Source of the DNA: Acidobacteriota bacterium
Lineage (GTDB): Bacteria > Acidobacteriota > Aminicenantia > Aminicenantales > Saccharicenantaceae
Direction of reading: 5' to 3'
DNA: 64,000 nt
NCBI GenBank assembly: GCA_039683095.1
Contig: JBDKSB010000012.1
Location: forward strand, 838,293 to 902,292
Part shown: piece by piece, positions 22,755-29,924 of the stretch
How positions within the stretch are numbered: the first letter of the stretch is position 1
How the letters are laid out: each line of letters opens with the position of its first letter
The notes under the pieces: generated by a model
The model's database searches: none
What the model was told of the DNA's origin: nothing
Seen by the model: only the letters and a program-made list of their open reading frames with translations
Position numbers and translations under genes: made by a program

Positions 22755-23819
22755 ATGTCCAAAAAAATCACCGTCGGCCTGATCTTCGGGGGGCGCTCGG
22801 CCGAACACGAGGTTTCCCTGGTCTCGGCGTCCGCCGTCCATAAAAACCTGCCCCGGGACAAGTTCGACGTCCGCTCGATCTACATCACCCGGGGGGGCCG
22901 GTGGAAGGCGGTCGAGGCCCCGTCGGCCGGCCCCGGGGACCTCGAGGCGGGGCCGGACTTCTCCTTCCTGCCGTGGGAGTCCGCCCCGGCCGCGGACCGG
23001 CCGTTCGCCGACATCTATTTCCCGGTCCTCCACGGGCCCTTCGGCGAGGACGGGACGATCCAGGGCCTGCTCGAGCTGGCCGGAGTCCCCTATGTCGGGG
23101 CCGGGGTCACGGGCTCGGCCGTGGGCATGGACAAATCCGTGTCCAAATCGGTCCTCCGCGACCACGGCCTCCCGGTCGTGCCCTGCGCGACCGTCCGGGA
23201 GATCGACTGGGGCCGGGACCGCGCGGCCAGCCTGCGCCGCGTCCGCCGGGCCCTGCCGCTGCCCGTCTTTGTCAAGCCCTCCAACCTGGGCTCGAGCGTC
23301 GGCATCACCAAGGTCATGGAGGCGGCCGGGCTCGCGGCCGCCCTGGACACGGCCTTCCGCTACGATGCGACGGCCCTGGTCGAGAAAGGCGTCGCCGGCC
23401 GCGAGCTCGAGCTGAGCGTCCTCGGCAACGACGAGCCTGAGGCCTCGCTCCCCGGCGAGATCATCCCCCACAACGAGTTCTACGACTACGCCGACAAGTA
23501 CCTCGAGGGCAAGACCGGATTCGTCATCCCGGCGAAGCTCGGGGCGAAGACAACGGCCAGGGTCCAGGCGCTGGGCATCGCCGCCTTCAAGGCACTGGCC
23601 GCCTCGGGCCTGGCCCGGGTCGACTTCTTCCTGGAGAGGGGCACCGGCCGTCTCTACGTCAACGAGATCAACACCATCCCCGGCTTCACCGAGATCAGCA
23701 TGTACCCCAAGCTCTGGGCCGCCTCGGGCCTGCCCTTCCCCCGGCTGCTCGAGCGGCTCGTGGCGCTCGGCTTCGAGCGCCACGCGAGCCGCAAGGCCTG
23801 CCTCGAAAGGGACCGCTGA
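22755..23819 (+). CDS. ddl: D-alanine-D-alanine ligase
   Basis: 354 residues, an ATP-grasp enzyme that makes the D-Ala-D-Ala end of peptidoglycan precursors. Recognisable parts are GLIFGGRSAEHEVSLVSA at the N-terminus, LHGPFGEDGTIQGLLE, KPSNLGSSVGI for ATP binding, and EINTIPGFTEISMYPKLW with the metal and substrate residues. I chose ATG 22755 because GAGGA lies six bases upstream and the family motif begins six residues in. It overlaps the next start by one base. Confidence 0.96.
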   Translation: MSKKITVGLIFGGRSAEHEVSLVSASAVHKNLPRDKFDVRSIYITRGGRWKAVEAPSAGPGDLEAGPDFSFLPWESAPAADRPFADIYFPVLHGPFGEDGTIQGLLELAGVPYVGAGVTGSAVGMDKSVSKSVLRDHGLPVVPCATVREIDWGRDRAASLRRVRRALPLPVFVKPSNLGSSVGITKVMEAAGLAAALDTAFRYDATALVEKGVAGRELELSVLGNDEPEASLPGEIIPHNEFYDYADKYLEGKTGFVIPAKLGAKTTARVQALGIAAFKALAASGLARVDFFLERGTGRLYVNEINTIPGFTEISMYPKLWAASGLPFPRLLERLVALGFERHASRKACLERDR

Positions 23820-24259
23820 TGCGGATCCTGGGGATCGATTACGGCGACCGGCACATCGGCCTGGCCCTGAGCGATCCGCTCCTGATCACCGCGCAGCCGC
23901 TCGGCGCCTACACGCCCAGCGGCCGCGCGAGCGTCGACGGGCAGTACTTCCGGGACCTCGTGGCCCGGCACGACGTCGGCGAGATCGTCCTGGGCAACCC
24001 CCTGCGCATGGACGGCAGCTCCGGGACAAGGGCCGAGAAAACGAGGTCGTTCGCGGCCTGGCTGGAGAAGACCGTCGGCAGGCCGGTGACGCTCCTGGAC
24101 GAGCGCCTGACGACGCGCCAGGCCCTCAAGACCCTCGACGACGAGAAGCTCCGCGGCCGGAAGAAGAAGGAGTGGGAGGACCAGATCGCCGCGGTCATCA
24201 TCCTCTCGACCTATCTCGAGAGGAAGCGCGGAACGGACGATGTTCCTGAAGGCCGTTAG
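23819..24259 (+). CDS. ruvX: RuvX/YqgF family nuclease-fold protein
   Basis: 146 residues with an RNase H-like fold. Acidic residues expected for metal binding appear in RILGIDYGDRHIGLALSD (Asp7) and later in LLDERLTT; the GNPLRMDGS segment is also typical. Family members act as a Holliday-junction resolvase-like protein or in 16S rRNA 5'-end maturation. It overlaps ddl by one base (TGATG) and mltG by 20 bases, so the three are one operon. Confidence 0.92.
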   Translation: MRILGIDYGDRHIGLALSDPLLITAQPLGAYTPSGRASVDGQYFRDLVARHDVGEIVLGNPLRMDGSSGTRAEKTRSFAAWLEKTVGRPVTLLDERLTTRQALKTLDDEKLRGRKKKEWEDQIAAVIILSTYLERKRGTDDVPEGR

Positions 24260-25259
24260 GGGCGTCCTCCTCGCCGCCCTCCTGCTGCTGCCCGCTTTCG
24301 CCGGCTGGCTCGTCCGGGCCCTCGACGAGCCCGCGGCCGTGTCGGCCGGAAGCGCCGGGATCGCCTTCGAGATCGAGAAAGGCTGGACGGCCCGGACCAT
24401 CATCGAACGCCTGGAGGGCCAGGGCATCGTCCGCGGGGCCCTGCCGCTCCGGCTGGCCTGCCGGCTCTTCTATCCCGGCCAGCGCTTCAAGGCGGGCGAA
24501 TATCTTTTCACCCCGCCACTCGCGGCCAGGGACGCGCTCTTCCTCGTCTTCAGCGGCCGCGTCCATCTCGTCTCCGTCACCATCCCGGAAGGGTTGACCG
24601 GCGACGAGATGGCCGGTCTCTTCCGGCCGGGCGACGGCGGGAGCGCGGCCGCCTTCCGCGCCGCCCTCCGCGAAACCTCCCTGATCGCCGACCTTGACCC
24701 CGCGGCCGGGGACCTCGAAGGCTATCTCTTTCCCGAGACCTACAATCTGCCCCGGAAGGCCCCGGGATCGGATCTCGTCGCCGCCATGGTCGCCGGGTTC
24801 CACCGCGTCTTCGACGAAAGCCGCCGGCGGCGGGCCGCCGAGCTCGGGATGAGCGTCCGCGACGTGGTGACGCTGGCCTCGCTCATCGAGGAGGAGACCG
24901 CCTTGCCCGGAGAGCGCCCTCTCGTCTCGGCCGTCTTCCACAACCGGCTGCGGATCGGGATGAAGCTCGACTGCGATCCGACGGTCGCCTACGCCCTCAA
25001 GCGCGAGGGCCGCTACACCGGACGGCTGCTCCAGCGCGACCTCAAGGTCGATTCGCCGTACAACACCTACCTCCATGCCGGCCTGCCGCCGGGCCCTATC
25101 TCGAACCCCGGCCTGTCGAGCCTCGACGCCGCTCTCCATCCCGCCGCCGGGGACTTCCTGTACTTCGTCGCCAAGGGCGACGGCGGCCACCGTTTCAGCC
25201 GGACCCTGGGCCAGCATCTGGACGCCGTGAGAGAATATCGGGAATTGAAAAATCGTTGA
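24240..25259 (+). CDS. mltG: Endolytic murein transglycosylase (MltG/YceG)
   Basis: 339 residues with an N-terminal signal anchor (about 5-22). A LysM-like region is followed by the YceG catalytic domain. The catalytic Glu is in LASLIEEETALPGERPLVSAVFHNRL, with LDCDPTVAYAL and SPYNTYLHAGLPPGPISNPGL downstream. It is predicted to end nascent glycan strands by cleaving them at the membrane. It shares an operon with ddl, which also serves peptidoglycan synthesis. Confidence 0.95.
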   Translation: MFLKAVRGVLLAALLLLPAFAGWLVRALDEPAAVSAGSAGIAFEIEKGWTARTIIERLEGQGIVRGALPLRLACRLFYPGQRFKAGEYLFTPPLAARDALFLVFSGRVHLVSVTIPEGLTGDEMAGLFRPGDGGSAAAFRAALRETSLIADLDPAAGDLEGYLFPETYNLPRKAPGSDLVAAMVAGFHRVFDESRRRRAAELGMSVRDVVTLASLIEEETALPGERPLVSAVFHNRLRIGMKLDCDPTVAYALKREGRYTGRLLQRDLKVDSPYNTYLHAGLPPGPISNPGLSSLDAALHPAAGDFLYFVAKGDGGHRFSRTLGQHLDAVREYRELKNR

Positions 25260-25321
25260 AATTTGATATATTAATGGTTCATTCCGCATAACCGGAGTCT
25301 TGAGCGAGGTACGACAGGAAG

Positions 25322-25340
25322 CTGTAAAAGTCTTTTACAG
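25322..25340. promoter_or_regulatory. Perfect inverted repeat upstream of a sigma-54 promoter (candidate activator site)
   Basis: CTGTAAAA-GTC-TTTTACAG, an 8-bp perfect inverted repeat in an AT-rich patch. It lies about 50 bases upstream of the sigma-54 -24 element, a fair position for an enhancer-binding-protein site. It has no T run and is not a terminator. Confidence 0.5.
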
Positions 25341-25387
25341 GCCGAGTCTTATCCTCCCCCAATGACCGAGAGCAACCACCCCTGAGA

Positions 25388-25404
25388 TTGGCATGACAAT
25401 TGCT
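25388..25404 (+). promoter_or_regulatory. Sigma-54 (RpoN) promoter
   Basis: TTGGCATGACAATTGCT matches the -24/-12 consensus, with GG (25390-25391), ten bases, then GC (25402-25403). The expected transcript start is near 25414, giving a leader of about 37 bases before the downstream gene. Such promoters need an ATP-dependent activator; the inverted repeat at 25322-25340 is a candidate site. Confidence 0.75.
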
Positions 25405-25450
25405 CTCTAGGGAAGCGGAAGTGAAGCAGATGTCAACTTCAGGAGGAAAA

Positions 25451-26509
25451 ATGAGAGCTTCCAGAACGATCGCGGCCGCGCTCGCGCTCTTCGTCATCGC
25501 CGGTCTTCTCGCCGTGTCCGTGCAGGCGGCGCCCGGACCCCAGAAAGGCAAGCCAGCAGAGCCGAAGCCCCAGAAGGCTTCGATGCCCAAAGAGATCGCT
25601 GCGGTGATCCAGGAAGGACTGGGGACCAGGCAGGGGCGTCAGGACATTCCCTTCAGCTTCTTCAAGACGCTGATCCTCCCGGCCCAGCAGGACAATCTCT
25701 ACCCGGTCTGGTTCTTCAGGATCAAGAACGCCGACCTCGGCTACGCGCCCTCGGCCTCCGGATCGGGCGAGATGGAAGCCACGGTCAACGCCTACTTCCA
25801 GTTCTTCGAGCCGGACGCCGCCGGCGCGCTCAAGCCGAAATTCGGCGGCAAGGCCCAGGCCGTGGTGACGGCCCCCGGAGCCGGCTTCGACGCGCAGAAG
25901 GAGGACTGGTACTCCTTCGCCATGGGCCTGCCCCACGGCCAGTACACGCTGGCCTTCGTCCTGGCCTCGGCGGACATGAAGAAGCTCAGCGTCGCCTACA
26001 GCGATATCACCCTGCCCGGGACCGACGCCATCGCTTCGGCCCTGCTGCCCTCTGAGCCGATCGTCGTCGTCTCCATGGACCGGATCGATCCCGACCAGCG
26101 GCCGACCATCCACCGCGGCTGCTTCACCTGGGGCGGCATCAAGGTCGTCGCCAACGCGGACGCCGAGATCGCCTCCGGCGATAACCTCGAGATCCTCTCC
26201 TTCGTCATCGGCGCCGCCGTCAAGGATCCGGCCGCCCAACAGCCCCTGTTCGACATCGAGGTCAACTTCGAGGTCCAGGGCCAGGACGGCAAGCCGGCCA
26301 TCAAGTGGGCGCCCCAGTCCTACGAGATCTACCTGGTCAACCAGCCGCTGCCCCTGTTCCAGACCCTCCAGACGATGGACGAGAAGGGCACCGTGACCAA
26401 GACCGACAAGAAGCCGCTGCCGGCGGGGAAGTACGTCCTCGCGGTCAACGTCCTCGACAAGGTGACGGGCAAGAAGGGCGAGACCAAGATGACCTTCACG
26501 GTCAAGTAA
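25451..26509 (+). CDS. Exported protein of unknown function, possibly related to GWxTD-protein tail domains
   Basis: 352 residues. A signal peptide (about 1-27, VSVQAAPG) leads to a Lys/Pro-rich linker and then two or more beta-rich domains. The last ~40 residues (LPAGKYVLAVNVLDKVTGKKGETKMTFTV) look like the Ig-like strand pattern seen at the ends of GWxTD proteins, but the GWxTD region itself is absent. This resemblance is by eye. The start is fixed by AGGAGG seven bases upstream. It has its own sigma-54 promoter and a strong terminator, so it is a single-gene unit facing the GWxTD operon. Confidence 0.75.
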   Translation: MRASRTIAAALALFVIAGLLAVSVQAAPGPQKGKPAEPKPQKASMPKEIAAVIQEGLGTRQGRQDIPFSFFKTLILPAQQDNLYPVWFFRIKNADLGYAPSASGSGEMEATVNAYFQFFEPDAAGALKPKFGGKAQAVVTAPGAGFDAQKEDWYSFAMGLPHGQYTLAFVLASADMKKLSVAYSDITLPGTDAIASALLPSEPIVVVSMDRIDPDQRPTIHRGCFTWGGIKVVANADAEIASGDNLEILSFVIGAAVKDPAAQQPLFDIEVNFEVQGQDGKPAIKWAPQSYEIYLVNQPLPLFQTLQTMDEKGTVTKTDKKPLPAGKYVLAVNVLDKVTGKKGETKMTFTVK

Positions 26510-26536
26510 GTCCCGCCGTTACAGGATAGGATCGAC

Positions 26537-26569
26537 AAGGACCGCCCCGCCCGGGGCGGTCCTTTTTTT
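26537..26569 (+). terminator. Rho-independent terminator after the sigma-54-driven exported protein gene
   Basis: 12-bp stem (AAGGACCGCCCC, 26537-26548, with GGGGCGGTCCTT, 26553-26564), a 4-base loop, then a T run to 26569. It lies between convergent genes; the facing gene stops inside its 3' edge. Confidence 0.92.
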
Positions 26570-27491
26570 ATTCCTGTTTCTTCAGGTATTCGAGCAGCTG
26601 CCTGGCGATGCCGGCCTTCTCATGGGCCGGGGCCAGAGCCAGGAACTTCTCCAGGCTGGCCTTGGCCTCGGGCACCTTGTTCTGGCCGATCTGGATGGTC
26701 GCCATCTGGTAATAGGCGTCGGCATAATCCGGTTTAAGGCTGACCGCCTTCTCGAAGCAGGGCAGCGCGCCGGCCGAATCGCCGACGTTGACCAGGCAGA
26801 CGCCGAGGTTGTACTGGGCGTCGGGGTCGTCGGGGCTCAGGGAAACGGACTTCTCGTAGAACGGCTTGGCCTCGGCGAACCCGCCGGCCTTGGCCAGGGC
26901 CTCGCCGGCCTCCTTGTTGGCGCTGTAGCTCTCGGGGTTGAGCTCGACCGCCTTGCGGAACGCGGCCAGGGCCTCGCCGGCCTTGCCGCTCTTCTTGAGG
27001 GCCAGGCCGAGGTTGAGGTGGTAGCCCCAGTTGGCCGGGGCCTGGGCGATGGCCTCGTTGTAGGCGGCCGCGGCCTGCTCGAACTTCTGTTCGGCATAAA
27101 GTTTGTTGCCGTTGAGGAAGGCCTTGTCCGCCGCGGACAGGCTCCGCTCGGCGGCGGCCTCGACGGACATGAGCGTGATCTCGACGCCCTCGTCGCCGGC
27201 GACCCCGATGTGGATCTCCTTCGAGCCGGGGGCGAAGCCGGCCTTCTTGACGGTGAGCATGAAGTATCCGGGCATCACGCCGATCTGGACGAAGCGTCCG
27301 TCCTTGTCGGTCTTGAGGTCATAGCGGAGGGTGGCCGATTTCTGCGAGACGATGGACACGTCGGCCTTCTCGACCGGCTGGCCGGCCTTGTCGAGGACCC
27401 GGCCGCTGATCTTGCCCTGGAACTGGGGCCAGGCGGACAGGGCGAGCAGCAGGACCATCGCGGCCAGGGCGGCGGCTCTTCGGGACATCAT
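26568..27491 (-). CDS. Exported TPR protein with carboxypeptidase-regulatory-like domain
   Basis: 307 residues. A signal peptide (about 1-22) is followed by a beta-sandwich regulatory-like domain (about 27-100: ISGRVLDKAGQPVEKADVSI...VMPGYFMLTVKKAGF). About five TPR units follow from residue 125 to the end (for example NWGYHLNLGLALKKSGKAGEALAAFRKAVELNP). The N-domain type is the same as in the two Oar-like receptors nearby. It lies nine bases after the GWxTD gene on the same strand, so it is the second gene of that operon. It is probably a periplasmic scaffold. Confidence 0.85.
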   Translation of the reverse strand: MMSRRAAALAAMVLLLALSAWPQFQGKISGRVLDKAGQPVEKADVSIVSQKSATLRYDLKTDKDGRFVQIGVMPGYFMLTVKKAGFAPGSKEIHIGVAGDEGVEITLMSVEAAAERSLSAADKAFLNGNKLYAEQKFEQAAAAYNEAIAQAPANWGYHLNLGLALKKSGKAGEALAAFRKAVELNPESYSANKEAGEALAKAGGFAEAKPFYEKSVSLSPDDPDAQYNLGVCLVNVGDSAGALPCFEKAVSLKPDYADAYYQMATIQIGQNKVPEAKASLEKFLALAPAHEKAGIARQLLEYLKKQE

Positions 27492-27500
27492 GAGGAACTC

Positions 27501-29597
27501 CTATCGTTGGCCGATGCGTTTTTTCGCCTCCTCCTCCAGGGCCCGGACGGCCGGCTGGTCGGGAAGGAGGGTCAGGGATCGCTGGATGAGGGGCAGCGCT
27601 CTTTCCGGCCGGCCCAGGGCCATGTGGCACTCGGCGGCCAGGTTGAGGACGGGGACTTCGGTGGCCTCGGCCATGAGCTTGTCGAGGATGGCCAGGGCGG
27701 CGTTCCAGTCCTTCAGGCCGGCCTGGTCGAGGGCCATGACCTTGGCCGCCTCGCGGTCGCCCGTGCGCTCCCGGACGGCCGTCGCCTCGGTCAGCGATTC
27801 GCCGTAGAGGCCCAGGCCGTAGAGGGACTTGGCCAGGAGCAGGCGCGAATCGGCGTCGTCCCGGATCTGGAGGGCCCGCCGGAGGATGTCCCGGGACCGG
27901 GCGTAGTCGCCCTTCAGAAAATACTGGGAGCCCAGGACCTTGAGGTGCTCGAGGCCCGGGAAGGGACCGTGCAGACGGGCGTAGGGCCAGGGGGCCGCGT
28001 TCAGGGGCTGGGCCAGGACGATGAAGTTCTCGCTCTTCGTCAGCAGCCGCCGCCCGTCGGGCGCGACGAGCGACACGTCGGCCCGGAAATAGCCCGGCTT
28101 GACGTCCTTCAACGGCGCCTCGCCGGCGACCAGGAGGGCGGCCGGGTCGGCGGGGTCGGGCGCGACCTCGGTCAGCGGGAAGGTCGCGGCGATCTCGTTC
28201 CGGTCGAGCGAGAAGAGGTCGAGGACGAACGAAGGCGAAGCGCCCCGGACCAGGCCGGCGACATTGCGGGCCTGGACGAACGCGCCCAGGTTCGCCGCGG
28301 CTGGGAATTCGCGGCGGGCCCCGACGATGTACTGCTGCCCGCCGAAGACGAAGGCCTTGAGGTTCTTCTTCTGCGCCTCGGGGACGGCGCCGCGGCCGTA
28401 GAAGAGGAGCGGCGCCGTCAGGCCGGCCTGCCCGGCGTCGCCGGCGGGGACGTCGACCGGGGTCTCGAAGGAGGTGAAATCCCGGGTCGTCTTGTTCTTC
28501 AGCAGGAACAGGGCCCGGTATTCGCCGGGGGCGACGGCCAGGAGGTCCTGGAACGCGAAGCGCTGGCGCTGGTGCGCTTCGTACTGGGCCGCGTCGAGCC
28601 GGAGCGGGATCTCCTCTGTCCTCTCGAAGACGGTCCGCCCCCGGCCGTCCTCAAGCCGCAGGATGAGCTCGTAGCTGGCGTAGATGGACGGGCCCTGAGA
28701 GCTGAAGTTCATCTTGTCCGGCTCGATCGACCAGTGCAGGAACGGCTGGCCGCCCTCCCGGAAGACCCGGACGTCGAAGGCGCTCGGGATGAAGCGGTCG
28801 GAGTAATCGGTCTCGACGTAATCCTTGAACGCCAGGTAGGAGCGGGCGTAGCTGTCCGGATATTTTTTCTCCGGGAGGTTGCGGATGGCGGCGATGATGG
28901 CGTCGGACGAAAGCGACGAGAGGCCGGCCGGCGTCTCGCCCGGCACGTAGCTCTGGGAGGCCCGGGCCAGCTCGCCGTTGATGTCCTTGATCGCGGCCAG
29001 GGCGGTGCGCCGGTTCAGGGCGACGCCGTTGCCGAGCGCCGGGACGGTCAGCTTTTCCGGCCCGTCAACGCTCGGGGAATACAGCCGGAAATCGCCGATG
29101 CCCTCGGGACGGTAGAAGATGAGGTAGAAGTAGCTCGGCAGCCCGTACTGCTCTTCGCCCTGGTAGAACCACAGCTCGAGCGGCCAGAGCTGGGATTGGG
29201 TCTCGAACGAGGTCCGCTCGCGCGGCTTGCCCAGCAGGACGTAGAAGAAGCCCCGGTCGGTCTGGCTGCCGCGCTTGGGCGAGGTCCGGCCGAAGTTCTG
29301 GTCGGCATAGCGGATCCGCCCCTCGTATTCCTTCCGGAACTCGTTCTCCTCGGTATCGGGCAGGGGGTCGCGCGATTTCCAGAAGAAGCGGACGAACTTG
29401 GCCCGGTCGTCGTTGGTCTGGAGCCTGGTGAAGACGGCCCGCTCGGCCCTGGTGATGATCGGAGAGACGTCCTCGAGCCAAGCGGCCAGTTCGGGCGTCA
29501 TCTTCTCCGCGGCGGCCTGAGGCCCGCCGGCCAGGACGCTTCCCGCCGCCAGGAGGGCCGCCAGGGCCAGGCCGAGCCGGATCTTTTGGGTCTTCAA
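27501..29597 (-). CDS. GWxTD domain protein with C-terminal TPR region
   Basis: 698 residues. A signal peptide (about 1-23) is followed by the GWxTD-type N-terminal domain: ITRAERAVFTRLQTNDDRAKFVRFFWKSRDPLPDTEENEF, then GSQTD at 110-114 in place of GWxTD, then FYVLLGKP. A central beta-rich region (about 370-540) and TPR-like helices (about 570-690) come next. The family is known from Bacteroidota, Gemmatimonadota and Acidobacteriota-type genomes; its function is not established. The start codon is TTG at 29597, as in the neighbouring receptors. It is the first gene of a two-gene operon. Confidence 0.85.
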   Translation of the reverse strand: MKTQKIRLGLALAALLAAGSVLAGGPQAAAEKMTPELAAWLEDVSPIITRAERAVFTRLQTNDDRAKFVRFFWKSRDPLPDTEENEFRKEYEGRIRYADQNFGRTSPKRGSQTDRGFFYVLLGKPRERTSFETQSQLWPLELWFYQGEEQYGLPSYFYLIFYRPEGIGDFRLYSPSVDGPEKLTVPALGNGVALNRRTALAAIKDINGELARASQSYVPGETPAGLSSLSSDAIIAAIRNLPEKKYPDSYARSYLAFKDYVETDYSDRFIPSAFDVRVFREGGQPFLHWSIEPDKMNFSSQGPSIYASYELILRLEDGRGRTVFERTEEIPLRLDAAQYEAHQRQRFAFQDLLAVAPGEYRALFLLKNKTTRDFTSFETPVDVPAGDAGQAGLTAPLLFYGRGAVPEAQKKNLKAFVFGGQQYIVGARREFPAAANLGAFVQARNVAGLVRGASPSFVLDLFSLDRNEIAATFPLTEVAPDPADPAALLVAGEAPLKDVKPGYFRADVSLVAPDGRRLLTKSENFIVLAQPLNAAPWPYARLHGPFPGLEHLKVLGSQYFLKGDYARSRDILRRALQIRDDADSRLLLAKSLYGLGLYGESLTEATAVRERTGDREAAKVMALDQAGLKDWNAALAILDKLMAEATEVPVLNLAAECHMALGRPERALPLIQRSLTLLPDQPAVRALEEEAKKRIGQR

Positions 29598-29623
29598 AAG
29601 GCGCTTCCCTTTTTTGAGGAACT

Positions 29624-29652
29624 ACGATAGCACACGGTCCGGACGTTGACAA
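29624..29652 (-). promoter_or_regulatory. Sigma-70 promoter for the GWxTD/TPR operon
   Basis: On the minus strand, -35 TTGTCA (29647-29652), 17-bp spacer, -10 TATCGT (29624-29629). It gives a short leader of roughly 20 bases before the TTG start. Confidence 0.6.
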
Positions 29653-29686
29653 ATGCCAGTTCGGCGCGGCGGGGGAGAAATGGCCC

Positions 29687-29715
29687 TTGCCAAAGCGCCC
29701 CGGGATGTCTATGAT
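29687..29715 (+). promoter_or_regulatory. Sigma-70-type promoter for the first Oar-like receptor
   Basis: -35 TTGCCA (29687-29692), 17-bp spacer, -10 TATGAT (29710-29715). The leader to the TTG start would be about 200 bases. No sigma-54 element is found here, unlike the second receptor. Confidence 0.55.
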
Positions 29716-29924
29716 AGTTACGAAGAGGGTCGGGTTTCTTTCGGAAGGGCAGTCTTTTTCGCGTCCGGGAGCCGTCGTTCCCGTCGGCCTGAGCTCGAAG
29801 GAGCGGCCTGCCCCGCCGCACGGCCGGAACGCGGCCGGAAGGGAGGTGCTTCGAAGGAACGCCCAGATCCCATCGCCCCCTCGACCGAAGGCAAAATCCC
29901 GAGAACGATGAAAGGAGGTATCCC

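Larger units (their letters stand above)
29598..29924. other. 327-bp divergent intergenic region
   Basis: It separates the GWxTD operon (minus) from the first Oar-like receptor (plus). It contains one sigma-70-type promoter for each direction (29624-29652 minus, 29687-29715 plus). The plus transcript would have a leader of about 200 bases; I see no gene or recognisable riboswitch in it. Confidence 0.6.

Noticed and set aside
26622-29630. ~1000-codon open frame opposite the GWxTD and TPR genes
   Set aside because: Composition is Gly/Leu/Val/Arg/Asp shadow sequence with no motifs; the opposite strand has signal peptides, TPRs and GWxTD domains.
29679-29700. TGGCCCTTGCC upstream of receptor 1 as a possible sigma-54 element
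   Set aside because: GG and GC do not have the ten-base spacing, so I assigned a sigma-70-type promoter instead.
29716-29924. Small ORFs in the ~200-base leader of receptor 1
   Set aside because: Their translations are Arg/Pro/Gly-rich, lack ribosome-binding sites and overlap each other in different frames.
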